NCBI GenBank assembly: GCA_946885425.1
Contig: CAMPGJ010000038.1
Span: forward strand, 1-8,928
Direction: 5' to 3'
Length of the DNA stretch: 8,928 nucleotides
Source of the DNA: an uncultured bacterium
GTDB taxonomy: Bacteria; Patescibacteria; Microgenomatia; Levybacterales; UBA12049
The notes beneath the pieces were generated by a model. That model made no database searches. It saw only the letters and a list, made by a program, of their open reading frames with translations, and was not told where the DNA came from. Made by a program: the position numbers and the translations under genes. Shown here in pieces: positions 4,687 to 8,928 of the stretch. Positions within the stretch are counted from its first letter, which is position 1; the number at the start of each line of letters is the position of its first letter.

Positions 4687-6225
4687 TCAATTCTCAACTT
4701 CTTTGTAAGGTACGAGTCTGTATACCTTTACCACGGATACATCCCACTTACCAGCTATTTCTGCTCTTCCAAATCCTGCAACTTCAAATCCAGGATGTCC
4801 GAGAGGTTGGCAATTGGGGTCTTCACAAACGACCAACAATTGATTAGTCGCACTCTTCCTCTCTGGATCCTCAATCAAATTCTGAAGCCCTACAGGCTTA
4901 TGTCCTAGAACATCAAGGTAATAGCGGTACGCATGATCTGAATTGCCGCCTGTTATCAGTGCAAAATTGTAGGGCTTATTATCTGATTTGGAAATAACAA
5001 ATTCAGCAATCATCTTTACCTGATCACGTTGTTTATTAGGCGAAGAACGAAACGGCATACCCGAAAAGTTATACAAAAATAACCCCGTAAAGATTAAAAC
5101 ACTTACACTTGCCATCACCAGACGATATTTCTTAACCTCAAATAACTTTGCCAGAAGATTACCGATCAGCAGAAAAGGCAGAGTAAACATAAATGCAAAA
5201 TGATAGTCATAAATAGATTTTTTGTATAAACCGAACAAAAGAATACCAAATGCCAACCATAACAAAAGCAACATCTTTGCATTTTTATTTTTTATATAGA
5301 AAAGAGAAACAATAGCAGCAATTGCCATAACGACAACGATAACTCCATACGTACCTAAAAGAACCGGATTATATTTGTCATACCATTCCTGAGGAGGGAA
5401 ATAGAAAACCAGCTTTCCGAAAACTCTAAAGAACACATCGCCCACAATAGTATAGAAAGGTAAAGAATTCAAATCCTCTCCTGTTTGACCGCCAAAAATA
5501 AAACTGATGATTGCTTTGGTGTTCAAGAACTCATGTCTCGCTTCAAATGCCAAAAACGGGGAAAATCCGATAATAAATCCCAACAATACTTGTGCATAAT
5601 GACTAACCAAAGCCTGGATCTTCCTTTTCTTTTGTCTCCACCAACTAACGAAAACATAAGCAGCTGTCACAACTCCCAAAAAGAGTGCCAGATAATGAAG
5701 CTGTAGGGAAATACCTAAACAAAAACCTGCAAGGAGAAAATATTTCCATGATTTTTCTTCAACTGCTTTATAAAGACTATAAATTAATATCAAAGAAAAA
5801 AATGGCAGAACATTTGGATTCCATGATGAACGGGAATAACTAATAACAAGTGGAGATACAGCATACAAAGCTGCAGCATATAAACCCGCTCTTTCATTAA
5901 AGAATTTTTTACCAACAAAATATACAAGAAAAACGGTTACTATTCCGACAAGAGCTACCATCACTGCCGGTCCTACAGGATCCAAACCAAAAAGCCATAA
6001 AAAGGGCGTGATCATATAATAATAAGCCGGACCCATAAAGAAATCACCAGCCGATGAACGTGGGCCTAAAAGCGTTAAGTGGCCTTCCAGCATATTCTTC
6101 GCCACAAGAACATCCCGTCCTTCATCACCCAAGAAGGTCATGTAATCAGAAATATGATACAGGCGCAAGAAAGCAGCGAGGAGGAGGATTCCAATTAAGA
6201 ATAGTAAGGGTAGTCTTTTTTTCAT
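4687..6225 (-). CDS. GT39 (ArnT/PMT-like) polyprenyl-phosphate-sugar glycosyltransferase
   Basis: The protein has 512 residues with about 11-13 membrane segments and an exposed C-terminal domain (about 395-512). After the first segment (6-22) the outer loop carries the DE motif in GDEGRD (33-38; D34 and E35), the expected catalytic acid of GT-C family 39. Further family marks are SRSSWNPN (131-138) and LQLHYLALF (174-182). Such enzymes take a sugar from a polyprenyl-phosphate carrier on the outer face and attach it to lipid, glycan or protein. The acceptor cannot be told from the sequence. It follows the GT2-GtrA gene on the same strand, which could supply the donor lipid. I chose MKKRLPLLF at 6225: the frame is open to 6297, but those 24 extra codons lie in AT-rich repeat-like sequence and would put charged residues before the signal anchor. 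The stop codon lies in TTGAGA-type repeats. Confidence 0.85.
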   Translation of the reverse strand: MKKRLPLLFLIGILLLAAFLRLYHISDYMTFLGDEGRDVLVAKNMLEGHLTLLGPRSSAGDFFMGPAYYYMITPFLWLFGLDPVGPAVMVALVGIVTVFLVYFVGKKFFNERAGLYAAALYAVSPLVISYSRSSWNPNVLPFFSLILIYSLYKAVEEKSWKYFLLAGFCLGISLQLHYLALFLGVVTAAYVFVSWWRQKKRKIQALVSHYAQVLLGFIIGFSPFLAFEARHEFLNTKAIISFIFGGQTGEDLNSLPFYTIVGDVFFRVFGKLVFYFPPQEWYDKYNPVLLGTYGVIVVVMAIAAIVSLFYIKNKNAKMLLLLWLAFGILLFGLYKKSIYDYHFAFMFTLPFLLIGNLLAKLFEVKKYRLVMASVSVLIFTGLFLYNFSGMPFRSSPNKQRDQVKMIAEFVISKSDNKPYNFALITGGNSDHAYRYYLDVLGHKPVGLQNLIEDPERKSATNQLLVVCEDPNCQPLGHPGFEVAGFGRAEIAGKWDVSVVKVYRLVPYKEVEN

Positions 6226-6331
6226 TTCAACTATAATTTTCCATTTTCCAGGTTCCATCTTCCATTTATTTTCGATTTGAAATTTATATATTGTCAATCC
6301 AATGGAAAATGGTAAATGGACAATAGAAAAT
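6226..6331. repeat. AT-rich repeat-like spacer between the two glycosyltransferase genes
   Basis: This spacer contains several degenerate AATGGAAAATGG-type words on the minus strand and a perfect 7-bp inverted repeat, TATTGTC (6289-6295) with GACAATA (6319-6325). It creates a spurious 24-codon extension of the GT39 frame. A TTGACA (6297 to 6292, minus) has no acceptable -10 at normal spacing; TATAGT (6235 to 6230) lies 4 nt before the ATG. Confidence 0.5.
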
Positions 6332-6363
6332 AAAAAACCTATACCTGTTCCTTAGGTTTTTTT
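6332..6363 (-). terminator. Possible bidirectional terminator overlapping the GT2-GtrA stop codon
   Basis: AAAAAACCTA (6332-6341) pairs perfectly with TAGGTTTTTT (6353-6362) around an 11-nt loop. On the minus strand the stem is followed by the T-tract and then ATTTTC, as in an intrinsic terminator, and the TAA stop codon (6354 to 6352) is partly inside it. Only the central four pairs are not A-T on A-tract, so the stem is weak. If active, it would separate the UXS/GT2 unit from the GT39 gene. Confidence 0.5.
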
Positions 6364-7518
6364 AAGATATTGTGTCTTCCAGATTATTTTATTATAGATA
6401 AAGTAATTAAGTGGAAGAACCATAAGTAAAATTGTTGGGAAGAGTATAGCCAACGATGTCAGCACCGGATAACCGAAAATATCAACTCTTGGGCCAAGGA
6501 ACTTAACCGCAACAAATGTAACGAACGTTTGTAAACCAATGGAGAATAGTGAGGTTAAGTTGAACTTAAAAAGCCTCTTAAGGAAGCTACCCTTTTCCTT
6601 TATAGCATGGGTATCCTTAAACGTCCATCTGTTATTTAATATAAAATTAGAAAGAATAGCAGTTTCTGCGCCAATTGTAGTGGCAATAAATTGAGAGTGC
6701 TCTAAATTAAATAACCGGATAGAAAGATACGTGGTAATAAATTGTACGATAAACCCCGTACCTCCCACAAACAAAAATTTTACAAAACGTTTGCGTTTAT
6801 AAACTCCCAATCTTAATACAACGTAGAGAGAATCAAATTGATCTTTTTTGCTGATCTTGCTTGTTCCCTTTTCCCTCTCCAGAAAAGAAATCGGTACTTC
6901 TTTTACCTTAGCTCCTTCTTTGATAGCATCATGCAGAATATGCATTTTGTACGCAAATTGATAAGAAAGCAAATGATCCAGATCTATTTTTTTTAGAACA
7001 GACGTTTTGGTGAGCTTAAATCCTGATGTCATATCATGGATACTAAAGTCCAGCCAAGCAATACGGGTAACCAAATTGCCGAAAACACTTAAAAACTTTC
7101 TGTCTATTCCCCATTCTTTAGGTATTGAACCACCCTCCATGTATCTACTGCCGATTACATAATCAGCTCCTTCATCCATTGCTTTGACTAAACGAGGTAT
7201 GTCGTGTGGGTTATGCTGGAAATCAGAGTCGAATTCCATGACAGCATCTGCTTTCATCTCATCCATAGCATACTTCATTCCTCGCACGTAAGCTGCTCCG
7301 AGACCTTTTTTGTCTCCTGACAGGAGCTCTATATTCTTCCACTTTTTCATGAAAACCTTCACTACCTCTGCCGTCCCATCTGGAGATGAATCATCAACAA
7401 CAAGAAGCTTCACATCATGCCCTTTCATCTGCGGCAAAATCTCCTCTTCAAGAAGAGGAAGCATTCTTGAAATGTTATCTTTTTCGTTATAAGTAGGTAA
7501 TATAATGACTATTTTCAT
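6352..7518 (-). CDS. Polyprenyl-phosphate glycosyltransferase (GT2, DPM1-like) fused to GtrA flippase domain
   Basis: The protein has 388 residues. The GT2 domain (1-225) shows PTYNEKDN (8-15), VDDSSPDGT (41-49), KGLGAAYVRG (71-80), the metal-binding EFDSDFQHNP (95-104), GSRYMEGG (123-130), DMTSGFK (162-168) and GTSKIS (208-213), as in dolichol/polyprenyl-phosphate mannosyl- and glucosyltransferases. It would move a sugar from a nucleotide donor to polyprenyl phosphate on the inner face. The C-terminal GtrA domain (about 234-380) has four membrane segments and the SNFILNNRWTF signature (280-290), and probably flips the product. This fusion is known in archaea and bacteria. I start at the ATG at 7518, which begins the canonical MKIVIILPTYNE. 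The frame continues to an ATG at 7566 overlapping the upstream stop, but those 16 codons are the 30-bp repeat. The sugar is not determined. Confidence 0.9.
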   Translation of the reverse strand: MKIVIILPTYNEKDNISRMLPLLEEEILPQMKGHDVKLLVVDDSSPDGTAEVVKVFMKKWKNIELLSGDKKGLGAAYVRGMKYAMDEMKADAVMEFDSDFQHNPHDIPRLVKAMDEGADYVIGSRYMEGGSIPKEWGIDRKFLSVFGNLVTRIAWLDFSIHDMTSGFKLTKTSVLKKIDLDHLLSYQFAYKMHILHDAIKEGAKVKEVPISFLEREKGTSKISKKDQFDSLYVVLRLGVYKRKRFVKFLFVGGTGFIVQFITTYLSIRLFNLEHSQFIATTIGAETAILSNFILNNRWTFKDTHAIKEKGSFLKRLFKFNLTSLFSIGLQTFVTFVAVKFLGPRVDIFGYPVLTSLAILFPTILLMVLPLNYFIYNKIIWKTQYLKKT

Positions 7519-7531
7519 ATTTCTAAATATT

Positions 7532-7561
7532 ATCGTCATCCTGGCGGGGTCCAGGATCGCT
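7532..7561. repeat. Dispersed 30-bp hairpin repeat, copy 2
   Basis: ATCCTGG (7538-7544) and CCAGGAT (7551-7557) around CGGGGT; 28 of 30 bases match the copy at 4118-4147. It sits inside the UXS/GT2 unit, between the UXS stop codon (7566) and the GT2 start codon (7518). On the minus strand it encodes AILDPARMTI in frame with the GT2 gene, producing a false N-terminal extension. Confidence 0.85.
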
Positions 7562-7565
7562 AACA

Positions 7566-8558
7566 TCAAACGATACTCTTTTCAAGAGATTCTGGACTCG
7601 GGCTCTTAAAATAAGCTATCGTCTTATTCAATCCATCCTCAAGACTCACCTTCGGTTCCCATCCCAGCAAACTCTTCGCTTTGCTAATGTCGGGTTTGCG
7701 TTGTAGTGGATCATCTTCTGGTAATGGCTCATGTATTATTGCAGATTCAGAGCCTACTAAGGTTTTCACTAATGTAGCAATTTCATCAATTTTACGCTCA
7801 TCGGTATTTCCTAAATTTATAACTTGTCCATTAGTACCCTGGGTAAACTGAGCCTTTATCAAAGCTTCCACCATGTCATCCACATAACAAAAACTGCGGG
7901 TTTGTGATCCGTCTCCAAATATTGTCAAAGACTCCCCATCTAGTGCCTGGTTAATAAATGTTGAGACAACCCGCCCATCATCCTTTTGCATGTAAGGACC
8001 ATATGTATTAAAGATACGGACGATACGGACATCTACTCCATGTTTTCTATGGTAACCAAAGGTCATGGCCTCACCAAAACGCTTCGCTTCATCATAGACG
8101 GAACGTACACCGTTCGGATTCACATTACCAAAATATGTCTCAGGCTGAGGCGAAACATTGGGATTACCATAGACTTCAGAAGTTGAAGCAAAAAGAAATT
8201 TTGCACCTTTTTCTCTTGCAAGATTAAGCAGATTGTACGTACCAGTTGAGTTAGCAAGCAATGTCTCAATAGGGAAATTAATATAGCTCCGTTCACTCTT
8301 TTTATTTGGAGAAGCAGGAGAAGCAAGATGAAAAATATAGTCTACTTCTTTAAAGCTATCTGAAAGTGTATCTGATTGTTTTCCCAAATCAAATTCAAGA
8401 AAGGTAAATTTGGGATTACTCAAAAAAGGCTCTATATTTTCTTTCGCCCCGGTAATCAAATTATCGATACAATAAACCGTATGCCCCTCATCAAGTAATC
8501 GCTTACAAAGATGAGACCCAATAAACCCCGCACCCCCAGCCACAACAACATTCGCCAT
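7566..8558 (-). CDS. UDP-glucuronate decarboxylase-like SDR enzyme (UDP-xylose synthase family)
   Basis: The protein has 330 residues and is an extended SDR. The N-terminal Rossmann motif GGAGFIG (8-14) and DN (32-33) bind NAD. Then come HLASPASP (77-84), STSEVYG (125-131), the catalytic YDEAK (155-159, Y-x3-K), RIFNTYGP (181-188), DGRVVS (194-199), GDGSQTRSF (215-223) and the C-terminal RKPDISKAKSLLGWEP (277-292). This set of motifs, especially STSEVYG with RIFNTYGP, DGRVVS and SQTRSF, is that of UXS: UDP-glucuronate to UDP-xylose plus CO2. A related UDP-sugar epimerase or dehydratase is the alternative. It starts the glycosylation cassette and its TGA overlaps an ATG (TGATG, 7568 to 7564) of the extended GT2 frame. 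The first ATG is used; TAAAAT lies 6 nt upstream and no SD is visible. No UDP-glucose dehydrogenase gene is in the window. Confidence 0.88.
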   Translation of the reverse strand: MANVVVAGGAGFIGSHLCKRLLDEGHTVYCIDNLITGAKENIEPFLSNPKFTFLEFDLGKQSDTLSDSFKEVDYIFHLASPASPNKKSERSYINFPIETLLANSTGTYNLLNLAREKGAKFLFASTSEVYGNPNVSPQPETYFGNVNPNGVRSVYDEAKRFGEAMTFGYHRKHGVDVRIVRIFNTYGPYMQKDDGRVVSTFINQALDGESLTIFGDGSQTRSFCYVDDMVEALIKAQFTQGTNGQVINLGNTDERKIDEIATLVKTLVGSESAIIHEPLPEDDPLQRKPDISKAKSLLGWEPKVSLEDGLNKTIAYFKSPSPESLEKSIV

Positions 8559-8564
8559 GTCCCT

Positions 8565-8593
8565 ATTTTACTGGAATCGAGGAGGTTTTGGAA
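8565..8593 (-). promoter_or_regulatory. Candidate promoter of the UXS-GT2 unit
   Basis: On the minus strand TAAAAT (8570 to 8565, 5 of 6 consensus) lies 6 nt before the ATG; 17 nt upstream is a weak TTCCAA -35 (8593 to 8588, 3 of 6). If active, it yields an mRNA that begins at or next to the start codon. Confidence 0.4.
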
Positions 8594-8615
8594 GAGAGAG
8601 GATTAACAATAACAC

Positions 8616-8706
8616 GTCATCGCGAGCGACGTAGAAGCGTGGCGATCTCGTCCACATTGTAATTCAATGGACTAGATTGCTTCGTCGCTACACTCCTCGC
8701 AATGAC
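8616..8706. repeat. MITE/REP-like 91-bp hairpin element ending in GTCAT/ATGAC
   Basis: The left arm (8616-8650) starts GTCATCGCGAGCGACGTAG; the right arm (8672-8706) ends CTCCTCGCAATGAC, and its reverse complement starts GTCATTGCGAGGAGTGTAG. The arms pair imperfectly. The centre carries an inner CATTG-TAATT-CAATG hairpin (8654-8668). This matches the widely distributed non-coding repeat with GCGAAGCAATCT-type arms in environmental bacteria. It has no coding capacity, so a transposase elsewhere would be needed to mobilise it. Confidence 0.78.
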
Positions 8707-8775
8707 TGTTATCTTACTCAATCAACTAGTAAGCCTTCGACTGCATTGCATCCGCTCAAAGAATAGTCAGATACA

Positions 8776-8843
8776 TGTAGTGGCGCAATTTAGATAACCA
8801 AGCACCGTTTTACAATTAAGGCGTCATAAATGTCGCCACTACA
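8776..8843. repeat. 68-bp element with inverted TGTAGTGGCG ends
   Basis: TGTAGTGGCG (8776-8785) and CGCCACTACA (8834-8843) are perfect 10-bp inverted ends; allowing two mismatches the arms extend to 17 bp (8776-8792 and 8827-8843, inner words ATTTA/TAAAT). The shape and the GTAGTGGCG word resemble small non-autonomous inverted-repeat elements. The interior encodes nothing. Confidence 0.75.
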
Positions 8844-8852
8844 GTTTCGTCA

Positions 8853-8901
8853 TTGGATATTAAATATTTTAAATTGGATATTTTAAATTGGAAATTTGAA
8901 A
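8853..8901. repeat. AT-rich tandem repeat
   Basis: ATTTTAAATTGGA occurs at 8866-8878 and 8880-8892 with a 14-bp period, preceded by a diverged ATTGGATATTAAAT copy and followed by AAATTTGAAATT. It belongs to the same compositional class as the 4494-4622 repeat. Confidence 0.65.
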
Positions 8902-8928
8902 TTCCCTTGGGGTTCTAGCGGTCTTCTT

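Larger units (their letters stand above)
8559..8928. other. Gene-free repeat region upstream of the UXS-like gene
   Basis: This 370-bp end of the window has no reading frame I can support on either strand. It contains the UXS promoter, a 91-bp hairpin element (8616-8706), a CCTTCGACT...CCGCTCAAAG segment (8733-8760) resembling dispersed repeats with an inserted TGCATTGCAT, a 68-bp element with 17-bp inverted ends (8776-8843) and an AT-rich tandem repeat (8853-8901). No tRNA or rRNA is visible. Confidence 0.65.

Noticed and set aside
5485..6236. Plus-strand frames at 5485-5706 and 6054-6236 over the GT39 gene
   Set aside because: Antisense to a well-supported membrane glycosyltransferase with no independent evidence.
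6226..6297. N-terminal extension of the GT39 protein by 24 residues
   Set aside because: The extra codons come from repeat-like sequence and would put a charged, W/K-rich stretch before the signal anchor; the ATG at 6225 gives the normal family N-terminus.
6292..6297. TTGACA on the minus strand as the GT39 promoter
   Set aside because: No acceptable -10 box is found 16-19 nt downstream, and it is inside AT-rich repeat sequence.
7310..8326. Short frames at 7310-7492 and 7986-8186 (plus) and 8120-8326 (minus) over the GT2 and UXS genes
   Set aside because: They overlap strongly motif-supported enzymes and encode nothing recognisable.

Overview
This is an AT-rich, gene-dense window of bacterial chromosome. 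It most likely comes from the Candidate Phyla Radiation (Patescibacteria), probably a Microgenomates-type lineage. The main reasons are a 47-residue DUF5679-type zinc ribbon, a DUF4446 gene next to a DUF3048 gene in the style typical of that group, short genes with almost no Shine-Dalgarno (SD) signals, and gaps packed with hairpin and AT-rich dispersed repeats. UGA is used as a stop codon (the UXS-like gene ends in TGA), which argues against the Gracilibacteria/Absconditabacteria code. The lineage call is inference; no rRNA or marker gene is present.

Layout. Positions 83-1710 (minus) hold a two-gene unit, DUF4446 then DUF3048, both membrane-anchored and 5 nt apart. It is divergent from a small basic tail-anchored hypothetical protein (1768-2049, plus). 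The 57-bp gap between them carries two exactly mirror-symmetric TTGACA promoters. A self-contained small gene for a four-cysteine zinc ribbon (2147-2290) follows, with its own promoter, a near-perfect SD and a terminator. Next is a 527-residue membrane protein (2520-4103) with about eight membrane segments and a C-terminal PsbP-like domain. Positions 4104-4686 are repeat-rich but also contain, on the minus strand, a 54-codon gene for a second small zinc-ribbon protein (4300-4464).

Positions 4687-8558 (minus) form a cell-envelope glycosylation cassette. In transcription order it has a UDP-glucuronate decarboxylase-like SDR enzyme, a polyprenyl-phosphate glycosyltransferase (GT2) fused to a GtrA flippase domain, and an ArnT/PMT-like GT39 integral membrane glycosyltransferase. 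Read together, they could make a nucleotide sugar, load a sugar on a lipid carrier, flip it, and transfer it outside the membrane. That logic resembles the Arn and Gtr systems of other bacteria. The last 370 bp (8559-8928) have no gene I can support and hold two further hairpin elements and an AT-rich tandem repeat.

The most noteworthy non-genic signals are these. Several hairpin repeat families share a GTCAT head, and they abut genes, in two cases supplying candidate start codons. There is also a recurring pattern of a -10-like box 4-10 nt upstream of start codons that lack an SD, suggesting leaderless transcripts; the one clear exception is the DUF5679 gene. I see no CRISPR array, tRNA, rRNA or transposase. 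I found no convincing multi-gene system of a wholly new type; the best novelty candidates are the small zinc-ribbon gene, the symmetric promoter and the membrane/PsbP-like fusion.
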